Source: Cylindrodendrum hubeiense
Lineage: Eukaryota > Ascomycota > Sordariomycetes > Hypocreales > Nectriaceae
DNA: 64,000 nt
Direction: 5' to 3'
Assembly: GCA_014621425.1 (NCBI GenBank)
Contig: JAANBB010000209.1
Span: forward strand, 1-64,000
The notes under the pieces are model-generated. The model was not told the DNA's origin and did not search any database. It worked only from the letters and a program-made list of their open reading frames with translations. The translations under genes and the position numbers were made by a program. Positions 46,142 through 58,033 of the stretch are shown here, in pieces. Numbering within the stretch: position 1 is the first letter of the stretch; the number at the start of each line of letters is the position of its first letter.

Positions 46142-48043
46142 TCATGCAGACAGCGTTCCGCTTGTCTCCCAGTACACGTTGTAATTGACGCCGTGTGCAT
46201 CATAAAACGGCACCAAGCTAACTGTTTCCCCGTCTGCGGTTCCCTCAAACTCAAGCCCATCTACCTGCTTCACAGTATCCAGCTCCAGTGTCGGTGTCGC
46301 AGCCAGTGTCGCATCGCCATAGTCTCCAGAGAGGATCACCGGGCCATACGCGAGTGCCGCAATGCCGTCATCGTCGTTCGCTACAACGGTATGAAGCTTC
46401 ATTGGCAGCGTCACGGTCACCGTATCCTTCGATCGCCACGACCGCGTCACCGACGCGTAAGTGCCCGGAGTAACATCGACATTGCTCACTGTCTTTCCAT
46501 TGACCTTGATTGTTGCACCTGATGTCCACCCAGGAATTCGCACACGCAGAGTCCACCTGCCTCCGTTACCGCCGGCAATTGTAAGCGTGGTAGTGTCTCC
46601 AACAGGATACTCGGTTTTCTGTGTGATGGTGATTCCCCTTTTTGTCCACTTCAAAACTGAGGGCGTAAACAAGTTAACATAGAGCGACGAGCTGTCGTAA
46701 AAGTAGATTGAGTCAGCGAGTTTCGTGTTAGTCTCCAATGCCGTTCCCTGACAGCACCAGAATGAGTCGTAGTCAGTGCTCCAGGTGCCGCCTCCCCATG
46801 CTGGGCCAACACCCCTTCGGCCACCAGCGTTTAGTGGAGTAAAGTAGGTGATATGTCCGTGATCACTTTCCGGGTTCTGCTGTCCCAGGAGGTGGTTGAG
46901 CAACGCCCTCTCGTAAAAGTCAAAGTAGCTCGTCTCAGTCGGGTTTGTAAGCCACAGCTCTCGGGTCAGCTTGAGCATGTTGTACGTGTTGCATGCTTCG
47001 CATGTATCCTCTTTGAGGTACGATGCGATGGCATCTGGGGCGCGGAAGTGCTCGGACTGGCTGTTGCCACCGATGGCGTATGAGTGGGCGTTGACGGTGA
47101 TGTTCCAAGCGTTGCTGGCGATAGCCTTATATCGGCTTGTTCCAGTAGCCTTGAACTCGCGTGCAGCACCAATCCACTTGGGGACCTGGGTGTTGGCGTG
47201 CAGACCGTTGAGGCTGTCAATGTTGGATGCCAGTGGGTCGAAGACGCTGGCATGGTCGAACCGCTGGGCAACCTCCAGCCAGCGTTCGTCGCCGGACTGG
47301 TGGAAGACGTCGGCCAAGACTTCGTTCATGCCACCGAATTCGGTGCTCATCATGTTCTGCATCTGAGTGTATGACAGCGCGCTAGTGCGCTCGTCGACCC
47401 AGGCAGCAAAATCCAAGAGCACATCTCGAGCTGTCGTGTCGCCAATGTGGCGCCATACATCGAGAAGTCCAGCCATGGTCTTGTGGATGGCATAATAAGG
47501 AACGTTGCCGTTGCTCAAGGTGCGGTTCTCGAGAAGATCAATCTCGGTCTCTGGGAACCCAGAAAGATATCCAGTCTTGAAACCAACAGCTTCATTGTTG
47601 GCTTGGCACTTGGCGAGTTCTTCGACAAAGTAGACAGCCCTGTCGCGGCACTCGGTGTCTTTAAGCGCGGCATAGCAGTATGCCCAGGCGTTAAGGAAGT
47701 GGCCCTGGAAATGAGTTCGGAATGGGAAATCCGGGGCGTCCCATCCCCCGTTTGCCTCGGCGTCGTTGGTTGACAAGCCATGGTTTGCCCTGAAGTTGTA
47801 GAGCAGGCGGTCCACGTCAACCCACTTGATGTAAGTCAGGGTTCTATCTTGATTATCATGCCAACGACTGCTGCTGAGAGTGACTTGGCTCATGTCGAAG
47901 GCATACGCAGAGACTCCAGTTTCCTCATTGACAGCTGGAACTGCTTGGGCGACGACAGACAAAGGCATGACAGCACCAACGGCGAGAGCCAGCAAGGACG
48001 CCAAGTCCTGCAAGCCCCCATGCCGACCAAAGCTGAGAAGCAT
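46142..48043 (-). CDS. Secreted GH127 beta-L-arabinofuranosidase
   Basis: A single exon encodes 633 residues; the first in-frame ATG is at 48043. A hydrophobic signal segment (A-S-L-L-A-L-A-V-G-A) ends near V-V-A-Q-A. The protein follows the DUF1680/GH127 layout: G-H-F-L-N-A-W near the N-terminus, E-F-G-G-M-N-E in the barrel, then C-E-A-C-N with Glu349 and Cys351, and F-W-C-C-Q-G with Cys430 and Cys431. In the characterised bifidobacterial enzyme HypBA1 one Glu and three Cys in the same E-x-C plus C-C pattern bind zinc, and one of these cysteines is the nucleophile, so the catalytic centre is intact. The C-terminal beta-sandwich follows. The family releases beta-L-arabinofuranose from plant glycoproteins and polysaccharides. 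A secreted fungal member suggests use of extensin-like plant wall proteins. Confidence 0.9.
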   Translation of the reverse strand: MLLSFGRHGGLQDLASLLALAVGAVMPLSVVAQAVPAVNEETGVSAYAFDMSQVTLSSSRWHDNQDRTLTYIKWVDVDRLLYNFRANHGLSTNDAEANGGWDAPDFPFRTHFQGHFLNAWAYCYAALKDTECRDRAVYFVEELAKCQANNEAVGFKTGYLSGFPETEIDLLENRTLSNGNVPYYAIHKTMAGLLDVWRHIGDTTARDVLLDFAAWVDERTSALSYTQMQNMMSTEFGGMNEVLADVFHQSGDERWLEVAQRFDHASVFDPLASNIDSLNGLHANTQVPKWIGAAREFKATGTSRYKAIASNAWNITVNAHSYAIGGNSQSEHFRAPDAIASYLKEDTCEACNTYNMLKLTRELWLTNPTETSYFDFYERALLNHLLGQQNPESDHGHITYFTPLNAGGRRGVGPAWGGGTWSTDYDSFWCCQGTALETNTKLADSIYFYDSSSLYVNLFTPSVLKWTKRGITITQKTEYPVGDTTTLTIAGGNGGRWTLRVRIPGWTSGATIKVNGKTVSNVDVTPGTYASVTRSWRSKDTVTVTLPMKLHTVVANDDDGIAALAYGPVILSGDYGDATLAATPTLELDTVKQVDGLEFEGTADGETVSLVPFYDAHGVNYNVYWETSGTLSA

Positions 48044-48154
48044 CACGTCTCTTTTAGGGTATTATATCAAGATGAATGAGATTGCAGCTTCGAAGCAAAT
48101 GTATCTGCATGTAACCAACAAGCCATCATTTAAATATTATGGCATAGCAGGCGA

Positions 48155-48162
48155 CTTATATA
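48155..48162 (-). promoter_or_regulatory. TATA-like element of the GH127 gene
   Basis: TATATAAG on the minus strand lies about 115 nt upstream of the start at 48043. Confidence 0.4.
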
Positions 48163-50200
48163 GCAAAGGTATACAACGTCATTTCCCTTTCCCACGGGGT
48201 AATTGAACCTTCTCGGCTCTATCGAATTCAAAAGACCATAGCGTGAGCAGATCCACAATCTCCTATGCAACTCACTGGTGCGCATGCTCGGGAGAGCGTT
48301 TAGGCCCCATCCTCCGCTTTACGATCAGTGTGGGGATCGCGTGAGGGGGCGGGACGGCCCCGCAAGATCGAAAAGAAGGCGGGCGTCGCCTCCATTGGTG
48401 CGCAAGCGGGGGGTGTTGCAATCAGGTGCCTTGGCGGCCGGGGAATCTTCTAAAAGCGTAAGACATAGGAAGGTTCCATTAGCAGCGTTGGACGGAACTA
48501 GTTTTTCCTGAACTGGGGAACGCTCATAGTGATCGTCAACCCCAACTTCACTTGGGCAAGTTGGGGTGATCAGGATGGGTAGGAAAGTATAGATGGCCTG
48601 TTGAGTGAATTTCTCCAACTAGTGTCGTATTGCAATGTCTACCGCACCAATGTGAATATGACGCTCTTCCGGAACTTCCTAAGTGTGCCTGATACTGCCT
48701 GACTTGGGTTGTACTCGCTTTGACCGGATGCAAGTAGCCTATTTCCGGTTAATCAGAGCATTGGGCATATGCTCTCGAACGACAGGAGTGGTTCTTTCTC
48801 GATCAACTGGGCTCGAGAGCTACACGTGGACATGAACATCCTGGTCTATCCACAATATACCCTTGGCCAACCCCCTTCTAACCGAAGATCTTCCTTAATC
48901 AAGAAGATAGGTTGACTGACCCAGGGGCTCATCCCCCCAACCATGTTCGTATCGTATATTTCTCGATGCGAGATTGTTTCTTTGTGCGAAGAAACGTGGC
49001 AGAGTAGCACATTCCACGCCACCGGTATCTGTACTGCAACACCGATGCGTTGATGTAGGCGACGGAATCTCACTTTCCATCGATTCAAATATGCAGGTCC
49101 ATAGTATAATATTGAGTTGGAAGGTGACCTTTCCTCAAGCACTGGATACAATTTGAAAACTCGGGGCTTTGGCTGTAAATGGCTGCAAGGACAGTCTAGC
49201 TATCGATGCCAGCTTGCCTCCGCTACAGCCGACATCATTTTTCCAGTGCTTTCAGATCAGACCAGAAGGTCTTTAGCCCCAGAAATAATATATACAGGGA
49301 TACCGTGTCTATATTGCGCTGGGGAGGTAATAGACCCAGTCCCTTTCCAGCTTGCCAGGATCTCCGCCACGCTCGTGGCCAGCCGAGGTTGATTTGCATA
49401 CGGCAGATGGAAGTCAGTGCTTCTCCGGTGGGAGGCCCCGGTGGGCTTCTCCGGTGGGATACGCGAGTACTGGGGGCATCTTTCGGTTCAATTATAAGAT
49501 GTCGGCCGTATTCAAAAATGCGGGGTGCAGGAGATGAATCTCCAGCAGTGGGAGTGGAAACGTTTATCGTCATGTATGTGACGGGCCGCAGCGCCGTTAG
49601 CACTTTTCATGTCGTGGCACGCGCACCACTCAGCACGCAATCATTCGCCCACACTCTATCCTGCATACTTGGCTACACTGAGGGGAATACTTTTGCCTCG
49701 TCGATTCCTACTGCCAGACGCTCAGAAGAAATCACGGTACATAATGTCTCCGGGAAACGAAACAACCAGGGTAGCCCGCCTCACGTCGTATATTTACCAC
49801 AGCACTGGGCGGTCGAGTCAACTTCTCTAGATGTTGTTTCCTGCTGCACGACGCCCTCGGACGAGCTCCACGTGCATGTCTCCTCTTTAATTCCTCTCCC
49901 GAGATTAAAGTGTCGGGTCTTGCACCCCGCACTCCTCGTTCTCCCGAGTTCAACTATTAATGCCCCTTCATCCCACCGACCTACAATCATCGCCTCGCGA
50001 CTTCGGACTTCTTCGCGATTGCGAGTTATAGCGCATCTCGTCGGATCACGGTCCGGCAGGTTCAGATGACCAAGCATCTGGGTTAGATTGGATCCGCTTT
50101 CCTGATCTTACGGTGCTCGGCAAATCGTCGTTGTCCGAAACATCTGGTTATTGCAAATCGCAATTCCTCATACAGCGACCTCCATAGAAGCTAGAAAACG

Positions 50201-50207
50201 TATAAAG
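50201..50207 (+). promoter_or_regulatory. TATA-like element of the alpha/beta hydrolase gene
   Basis: TATAAAG lies 104-110 nt before the start codon and is followed by a CA/CT-rich leader. Confidence 0.45.
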
Positions 50208-50310
50208 GGACATTTTCCGCCATTAGAATCCCAAATATCTTATCTCAACTCATCAGGCCATCTCGTCTCACCCATCACCCACCCAAAGTCTTAACACCAC
50301 CACGCTCAAG

Positions 50311-51285
50311 ATGGCCGGCCTCAGATTCGACCCCGAGTACTTTAAGGCCATTGAGCCAAGTCGAGGCAGCGAAAAGCCGCCTCTTTTCAAAACTGCACTT
50401 GAAATCCGCGAGTTTACCAATCCCATCTTGACACAAATCTTGGGCGCATCGCCATACCCCTCCAATGTCACAGAGTCCGTCTTCACTGTCCGAAGCTACG
50501 ACGGCGCCGAGATCCAAGTCACGCGCTTCGCCTCCGACAAGGCCCTGGCTTCAATTGATCCTACGCCGGCTGTCGTCTATACACACGGTGGTGGTTTGGT
50601 TGCCTGCAGCGTCAAGATTTTTGCTCCTCAAATTGCCCGCCAAGCTCAAGATAGCGACCTTCCATACTTCGCTGTGGGCTACCGCCTGGCTCCTGAGAAT
50701 CCCGCCCCCTCCGCCGCGGAAGACTGCTTTGCTGCAGTAAAATATGTCTCGGAGCATGCGAAAGAATTCAATGTCGATCCTACTAAGATAGCCCTACAGG
50801 GTGACAGCGCAGGGGGTGGTGTTGCTGCAGGTGCCGCTCTGATTGCTCGAGACCGCCAACTTAGTCCCCCTGTGGCTAAGCAGATCCTCATATATCCCAT
50901 GATCGATGATCGCACCGAGCTCCCCCCGGATGACCCCATGCTTGAGTTTCTGTCTTGGCAGTCGAACGATAACGTCGTCGCATGGAACGCGTACATCGGT
51001 GAGGACAAGCGTGGAAAGCCCGATGCCGACATCTCACCATATGCCGTACCAGCGCGAGCCACCAGCTTGCGTGGTCTACCACCAACGTACATCGATATCG
51101 GAACCCTAGATCTATTCAGAGATGAGAATATTACATTCGCAGCCCGCTTGGCCAAGGATGATGTTGAGGTCGAGTTCCACTTGTGGCCTGGTCTCCCTCA
51201 TGGATTTGACGGAGTTCCCACAACAAGTTGGTACAAGAGAGCTCAAGAGAGCCGTCTCAGCGCGATCGGGAAAATTGGTGTTTAA
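50311..51285 (+). CDS. HSL-type alpha/beta hydrolase (esterase/lipase)
   Basis: A single exon encodes 324 residues with no signal peptide, so it is probably cytosolic. H-G-G-G at residues 92-95 is the oxyanion-hole motif of the hormone-sensitive lipase group. G-D-S-A-G-G places nucleophile Ser166. Asp267 (T-L-D-L-F-R-D) and His297 (L-P-H-G-F-D) complete the triad. Y-R-L-A-P-E-N-P just after the oxyanion loop is also diagnostic. The family hydrolyses short acyl esters or lactones, and some fungal members act on xenobiotics or in secondary metabolism. No pathway partner is adjacent, so the substrate is unknown. Confidence 0.92.
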   Translation: MAGLRFDPEYFKAIEPSRGSEKPPLFKTALEIREFTNPILTQILGASPYPSNVTESVFTVRSYDGAEIQVTRFASDKALASIDPTPAVVYTHGGGLVACSVKIFAPQIARQAQDSDLPYFAVGYRLAPENPAPSAAEDCFAAVKYVSEHAKEFNVDPTKIALQGDSAGGGVAAGAALIARDRQLSPPVAKQILIYPMIDDRTELPPDDPMLEFLSWQSNDNVVAWNAYIGEDKRGKPDADISPYAVPARATSLRGLPPTYIDIGTLDLFRDENITFAARLAKDDVEVEFHLWPGLPHGFDGVPTTSWYKRAQESRLSAIGKIGV

Positions 51286-53301
51286 TTAGGAGGAAACTCT
51301 CTGCACGGCTCTTACCATAAATCGATGAGCTTGTTTAAAGATTGTGTATCATAGGGATCCTATCATTCATGGTGAATGGAGTGAATAATGTTTTCTAATC
51401 CTATTTGAAACCGGTAGTGTAGTCAGTAAATTGCTGAAAATCTCGTATTCTAAGTATTGTTAATACAGTAGGAACCAACCACGTCGTGTTTCATTAATGC
51501 CCAAACGAACCAACCATGACATCGGCGTATCAATATATATATATAAATGATAATAGTGTATCAAAAGCCACAGGTCTTCCATGACTTGCCAGGTTTTAGA
51601 TGCATTCAGATCCTTTGAATTGAGTGCAATTTAGGTCAGAAACTTCCAATTGAACAGTTTTAATCTCCCACACTGTCGCAGTAGAAATGAAAGCGACGTT
51701 ACAGAGGAGAAATTGGGTGCCGATTTATTCCAATCTATGACTACTTGCGGAGTTTTGCCTCACCTTATTGAACCGGGCCGGGAAAATCAGTAGCGATCTG
51801 CCTAAGCCCCCTTCTGTGGTAACTCGCAGATTCTATTCCTTTCTTATATCTAACTAATAGAAGGTGATTTCTGTTAGCCCTACGGCTCCCAACAACTCTC
51901 ATACAACTACCAGAGGATAAACTAGATTGCATCTCGGTGCTAAGTAACTGGATCACTACTTGCGTTGAGTCACATGTTGCATGCTGCCACCCTAGCCAAC
52001 CCCATCCAGGGCTCCCTAAGATGCCCAAAAATTCATCGACTTAGCGGACTGAATACCGGCGAGTGTGACTCATCACTGCTCTCTGTAGTAAAGAGTATGA
52101 ATTCATCGACTATGCAGGGCCAATACCTGGCGGTTAGCAACCGATGGCCCGAACTGGCCAAGCCCGAACTGGCCAACAGAATGGCAACCATCGGAAAACC
52201 CATCAAGGGCATATTTGGCAAGGGATTCCCAAATTCTTTGCTCCAAGGCGCTTTCAGGGACTCCTTTACTATTACGAGGTGCCTTGGACTTGGACATGTC
52301 TGAATTGATGCTGTGACACAGTTCCCAGTTTCTTCCTCCATGTTAGCGCATGACATGTATGACGATGACCGAACACCCCAACTAATGATCACCACAGTGT
52401 GTTATTCGAGGAAGGACTGTGAATTTTACGTTCATGTACCCAAAATGGTTTCAATATACCAAAATACGCTCTTCACCGTTGCCTTTGTGGATGACATGTC
52501 GGCATCAACCAGCCCGTTCGTGTCTAGGTTAGACATCGAGGGCAGTAATTATAGAGAAGAGCCCGTATTTGAGTTAGATAACCTAGCTTCAATATAAGCT
52601 TGGCTTGGTCAAACTAGAAATTATGCGTCCCGGCCTGACACGAATGACGGAGACGTGGGTTGACTCTTATGAGGGCCACATATGTATTAGGGGAGATTTG
52701 GCCAGTCTAGATCTGAGTTCAATATCCCGGGCGGCCAACTGATTCTCAACCCAAGAACTCTCCTCTGGTTTCCCAAATTTTGAGACAGCTTAGAATAATT
52801 CCATGAGGCACTTGGCAAAGCCTCCATCCACTAACCTTTGCCCAAATCGACTGCTGGAGACGGGTCACATAACTTGGACAATGTACTCGCAAATTATCTT
52901 GCTGTTATGACAATATGTATTTCACTCCCGTATTATTTACAAAGAAGTCTTTGCCCTTGTTACCATTTAAGGCTTTCGTCACGGAGCGCACGCAGCGAAT
53001 CCGCCCGGGGCGAGGTTCACGGGCAGATCTCTGGCACCAGGCGAAATTACACTGTTCAACTTTCCCACCTCCCCTGGCTTTTCCCCGTCTGGTTAATTTT
53101 CAGTAGCATATCTCTCTTCAATTATATATCTTCCAGTGCGCTGCAAACACAATTTTTCGAGTCGACGATGGTATTGGGACTCCATCCGCAGCAACGGTTG
53201 GGGCACACCAACACAGCGCAACAGCAAATCTCAGGCTTATATACCTCAGTTTCAAACAACCGACCAATGAACTCACTACAATGGTTGTCCACAACCATCA
53301 A
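51286..53301. other. Gene-poor region before the tRNA pair
   Basis: No protein gene was recognised on either strand. An AT dinucleotide run lies near 51530-51545. Confidence 0.5.
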
Positions 53302-53373
53302 TCTTCCGTAGTATAGTGGTCAGTATGCGAGCTTGTCACGCTCGAGACCCGGGTTCAATTCCCGGCGGGAGAG
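53302..53373 (+). tRNA. tRNA-Asp (anticodon GTC), copy 1
   Basis: A 72-nt cloverleaf. Acceptor TCTTCCG pairs with CGGGAGA (one T-G wobble) with discriminator G. The anticodon arm GCGAGC-TTGTCAC-GCTCG gives loop anticodon GTC, and the T arm CCGGG-TTCAATT-CCCGG is intact. The A box (TAGTATAGTGG) and B box (GGTTCAATTCC) are both present. No intron is seen. Confidence 0.95.
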
Positions 53374-53530
53374 TTGCCACATGTGTTACACATGAAAATT
53401 GAATTTTTTGCATGTCGTTTGCACTAAAACACCACCGATTTTTTCTAGCGTGAGGGCAAGCGGGGTTTATAAGCATCATTCACGGCTGACCTCTCATCGA
53501 ACTCACTACAATGGTTGCTCACAACCATCA

Positions 53531-53602
53531 TCTTCCGTAGTATAGTGGTCAGTATGCGAGCTTGTCACGCTCGAGACCCGGGTTCAATTCCCGGCGGGAG
53601 AG
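53531..53602 (+). tRNA. tRNA-Asp (anticodon GTC), copy 2
   Basis: Identical to copy 1 across all 72 nt and placed 229 nt downstream on the same strand. The upstream flank is also repeated, so it arose by a short tandem duplication. Confidence 0.95.
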
Positions 53603-56453
53603 TCGCCTCATGTGAAATAACACATGCATGTTCTTTTTTGGTGGTTTTGCACAATCGGGTGTGATGTGGGGCGGTTGTGGCGGAGAGCAGTGGACATATG
53701 TCACCTCGGCTGGTTAGCTGAGCAGAAAAGGCCAGGGCATGAATCTTTTTTGTAAAGCAGGTCGTCGGCGGTTGTATTACATGGGTTTCGGGAGCGGAGG
53801 CCATTCATGTGTTGATTGGCGGGGGAGGGCGTCCACGGAACTCGGCAGAGCGATATACTAGCAACGTCTCAAGACTGGATGACTGGATCAATACTCGGGA
53901 TGACACAGGGAGCGACACAGGGATGGGTGGCATAAGCCATCAGTGACAGTTTCCTCTTCAGGTTGGGATCATCAATCAATGTGTTGTCGGCGCTTGAATG
54001 CACATCATGTCGGGAAGTGGGTGGGACTGTCTCATCGCATCCGGGCCGTGGGTTTCATCTTGGTGCAGCCACTAACTCACAGGCCATCCGCGAGTCAGAT
54101 AGTGAGCAATGCAGGCGAGAGTCCATCTGCGAATTCAGCCACTCCATAATGATAAGGAATTCTAACAAGACTGAACTTCTTCAGACGTTCATCCAGAAAG
54201 TTGAGTGGCGAACATAGCATCCCGGTAAGTCAGCCAACAACGTGGGGAAAGATAGATCACGGCTTTTTTGCATGACCAAAACAATCCTTCTCGGCAAGAG
54301 TAGAAAAAGAGAACCAACAGAACTCAAGGAAGAATGTTCAGCCATAAACTAAAACCAACACAACTCGTCAATGCCAATCAGGGCTACGTGCTAATGCCCA
54401 ACATTCGGGCCATGAGAACTATCTGCACGGGTCACATCAGACAGAGGTGCGACGACAGTCCAAGACCCATCCATCTGCTTCAGCGCATATTTGCCCACTA
54501 CTCTGGCCATTGGAAATCCTCGCAGGCAGCCACTGCGCGGCTCCGGTTATGATTCGCTGAAGTGCCAGTGCCGCCTGTAACCAAGGATCTCGAGCGTAGG
54601 ATTGACCCACATATTCGTCGGTAGCATAATTAGAGGCTATTGGCTTTCGTAGGTGGAGGCATAGAGTTGTATCTACAAGGAGTGGTTCAAGGCCCAAATC
54701 CTGCTGAGGGGTTAAGAAGCATTTCTGGAGACTTTTGGGTCTCTTCCAGGCTATTGAACCCTTTTCTTTCGTTCGTCGCGTGCAAGTGGTAAAAGCGGCA
54801 CATGTATGGATGAAATGGATGGATGGAATGGAAAGGCCGCTGTGGTAGGAAAAGCGGGACCAGGCTGTGAGGTTCCCGCGAAACAAACGGACATTACCGA
54901 CGCGTCCCCCTCTATTTCCGATGCAGGACCCATATCAGCGCAGGTTCACTCCTCTGACAAGGCAGTTTCACAAATGTTCTATTGGCGGTGAATGGTCTTG
55001 TGCTGTCGCTGTCCCTAAATTCGGTCGGCTGAAATTGGGTGGCACTAACGGGGTTACGTCACGGCAACCTTGGCTCATTTCGCATGCGATGTCGCGGCCT
55101 GTATTGGCCATCAGTGCGAGACAGCACACGACTGACTTCCACAACGGGGCGTAGCGTCGCTGGGATGAAGGGGCGCCACAGGAATCAAGGGGCCCATGTG
55201 CGACCCTAATAAATGAAGATGCTGGGGATTCCCCTGATTGATGCTCTAGCCCATGGTCACCCGCGGGGAGGGCTCATTAGCATCATGTATGGCGGTTGAA
55301 ACGGCGGACGAAGTACGGAGTACGTAGTGCTACTTAGTACAGAGGGGGGCCAGTGTGGCGCATTGCGGAATGAGGTGAGAAGGGGAGTTGGACGACAGCG
55401 GGCTAATGCTAATCGGTAGGTACATGCGGGGCGTGATTACGTCGCCCTGTACTGTCTGTACCGGGGAGTTGGGCTATTTTCTCGGGGATCCAGCCATCCA
55501 GGATGCAGGGCAGTTTTTTGGCAGTTTTGGCAGTTTTGGCAGCAGGGAAAAAGTCCGAGCCCAGCCTGGTTTCGCGCTCCGACGACAGCTCACGCGCTGG
55601 TCGCCCGTAGGCTGAATCCGTCGGTCGGTAGAGAGAACGAGGCAGCGCGCGAAGGACCGGCCAATGACACGGAGCGAGTGGCTGCTGGACCACCACATAG
55701 CGGACGTCACGAACGGCGCCGAGTCGGTCTAGGCGGAGGCTGTGTGGCCATGCGTGCCGAGTTATGCGCGTATGGACGCAGCGTGATGCAGTCCATGCCT
55801 CTGCTCCGTCCTGTCTCCCTGCAGATTACGTACCCCTGGCGTCCAGCCAATGCGTACCCCCGTGCCAGGCGTCCAGGCGTCCAGCCCTGTGGCCACTCAG
55901 TCTTGGCTATTTCGGGCAAAGAGGCGCGTGCTGGGGCCCTTCCCGCTGGCTCCCTTTGCGCTGGCTCCCCCTTCCGCGTTCCCCCCCAGGCTACGGAGTA
56001 ATCGATTCGTAGCCTCCTTCCCTCCGCTGTCCACGCGGCGATCCTCCCAACAGCATATTTCGCCCTCTCCACCACTTCGTCACTCCACCACTTCGTCACC
56101 CCCGCCGCTAACATCATCTCCATCGCCAACAGAGCCCCGAAGTCTCTGCCTCCCCCCCTTCCCCCCAGGGGTATCCGCTAGCCTAATTGTCCTTTTCATT
56201 CTTGGTTGGCTACATCTGCATCTTTCTGCACCTCTGCATCTTCTGCATCTTTCTGCTCCCGATACACCAACTCTTGGTCTGATTCACCCCTCGACCGATC
56301 CATATCCCGACCTCGTCGCACCCTCCCACGGCGCATCACACCATTCGCCAGCTGCCGCCCAGCTTCTACTTCTCGACGTCCTTACCTACTGCTTCAAGCC
56401 CTTAGAATTTCTTCCTCCTTCTCGGTGCTGTCGCGCACCCGCCCACAACCAAG
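53603..56453. other. Gene-poor region after the tRNA pair
   Basis: No protein gene was recognised. GGCAGTTTT is repeated at 55510-55545. The last 500 nt are strongly pyrimidine-rich and GC-rich, as expected for the leader of the LicD-type gene. Long open frames there overlap the LicD start in other frames and are composition artefacts. Confidence 0.5.
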
Positions 56454-57453
56454 ATGCCCTCCCTCAAGTCGCTCCTCCTCTGGGGCGTCGCCTCCCTCTC
56501 GCCCGTCCTCGCCTCCCGCTCTCAACCTCGCGATGCCATCGACGGCACCCACGAGCTGTCCCGTCGTGCCGACAAGACCCCCAAATACTTTAACGAAGCT
56601 GGTGGCACCCTCGAGCTCGGCCACTACGACAAGCGCTTCTTCATCGACAAGGTCCCCTACGCCCAGCACCGCTTCGTCCTGCGCGATCTTGCCAAAAGTT
56701 ATATCAGCACAATGAACAGCTACGGTGTCGAGACGTGGCTGGCCCACGGCACCCTCCTCGGCTGGTGGTGGAATGGCCAGATCATGCCCTGGGACTACGA
56801 CCTCGACGTTCAGCTCACCAACACCTCCATGCTGTGGCTCGGCGAGAACCTCAACCGCACCGAGCACATCTTCAACTACACCGACGCTGCCACTGGCAAT
56901 CTCATCACCAACAAATACCTACTCGACATCAACCCCCACCACGTCGATCTCGACAGGGGCGATGGCATGAACATCATCGACGCTCGCTGGATCGACGAGG
57001 CCAACGGCATGTACATTGACATTACCGTTCTGCGCGAACGTGAGAGCGAACGCCCAGGCGTCTGGAGCTGCAAGAACAAGCACCGATACAACAGCCAGGA
57101 CCTGTGGCCGATGCGCATTACCGAGTTCGAGGGTGTCAAGGCCCGAATCCCCTACAACTTCGAGATGATTCTCATTGATGAGTACAAGACCAAGAGTCTT
57201 GTTGCCGAGGAGTGGTCAGGGTACGTTTTATATTTCCTTCACCGTTGCTTTTGTCGTCTTCGTCGTCTGCAACGGCAACTTTCCTTCGTGCCATGCGGAA
57301 GACTAACCCAATCACAGACACCGCTGGGACCGCGATATCAAGCAGTGGGTCATGATGGACGGCGATGAGGAGAAGCAGCGCCACCTCGAGGCCGTCGAAC
57401 GCAAGAAGCAGGACCTCCAAGCACACCCCTCACCCGCCCTGGAAATCATCTGA
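56454..57453 (+). CDS. LicD-type (Mnn4-like) secretory-pathway protein
   Basis: Two exons: 56454-57220 and 57318-57453, giving 300 residues. The N-terminus is a signal peptide or anchor (S-L-L-L-W-G-V-A-S-L). Residues about 85-230 carry the LicD core (PF04991): L-A-H-G-T-L-L-G-W-W-W, then P-W-D-Y-D-L-D-V-Q with the acidic metal-binding D-x-D, and later I-D-I-T-V-L. The fungal relatives include Mnn4, which regulates or performs mannosylphosphate addition to glycans in the Golgi, so a lumenal sugar-phosphate transfer role is inferred. The C-terminal exon is charged (K-Q-R-H-L-E-A-V-E-R-K-K). It is shorter than yeast Mnn4, as usual for filamentous fungal members. It is convergent with MLH3. Confidence 0.87.
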
Positions 57454-58033
57454 ACGACAACTTTGACAATTCCCACTTTGCTCTCGCGCGTCGCACGTGC
57501 GTCTCCATCGATGGTGCCCCTCAAACCGCTTGACCGCGATTGAGATAGAACCTCGACGCGAGAGCCCTTACACATCTAATGACTACCTCGATGTGACCTG
57601 TTCCCTCGCGGTTTCAGGACAGGATTAAGCGTCTGCTTTTCTGTTGCGCTTTGTTATATACTCTGGAGTTGGATAGGAAGAATTGGCGTTTTGCGGGCGC
57701 TGGAAAACTGCGGATGGGTAGTATACGCCCATATCGCGCGCCCAAGCTGGACATGTCATATCTTTGATCTTTGGCGTTGAACCCGGCAGCCGGTGCTTGG
57801 ACGCGCCGGTTGCCACGGTGCTGGTTGATGGACTGGAGCTTTTTTGAAGCCGTAGGATACCCGGATAAGAGAATCCGATGAGTAAATAACCATGTTCAAT
57901 ATTCTGCCATGAACATGAGTACTTACTATGTAAACTTGGGATTATTTCATAAAACACAAGTTGTTAAATCAATAAATTAGCAAATAACACAACCCGATGT
58001 CAATCGCATCAGTCTATTGCCAATAACGTCCCA
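57454..58033. other. Convergent intergenic region
   Basis: It lies between the LicD-type and MLH3 stops and should hold both 3' ends. Nothing else was seen. Confidence 0.5.

Larger units (their letters stand above)
48044..50310. other. Divergent intergenic region
   Basis: It lies between the GH127 gene (minus) and the alpha/beta hydrolase (plus). A 287-codon open frame at 49206-50069 has no recognisable domain, unusual composition and a promoter-like position, so it was not called. A 14-nt direct repeat CTTCTCCGGTGGGA occurs at 49420 and 49446. Confidence 0.5.
53269..53602 (+). repeat. Tandem duplication containing the tRNA-Asp genes
   Basis: GAACTCACTACAATGGTTG precedes both tRNA genes, at 53269 and 53499, and the nearby ACAACCATCA is also shared. 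Downstream similarity fades after CATGTG. The period is about 230 nt. Confidence 0.8.

Noticed and set aside
49206..50069. 287-codon open frame with an ATG in the intergenic region
   Set aside because: There is no domain, signal peptide or membrane segment, the composition is atypical, and it sits in the likely promoter of the alpha/beta hydrolase. It could be revisited with transcripts.
55850..56593. 247-codon Pro/Ser-rich frame before and overlapping the LicD-type gene
   Set aside because: It is produced by the pyrimidine-rich leader and overlaps a well-supported gene in another frame.
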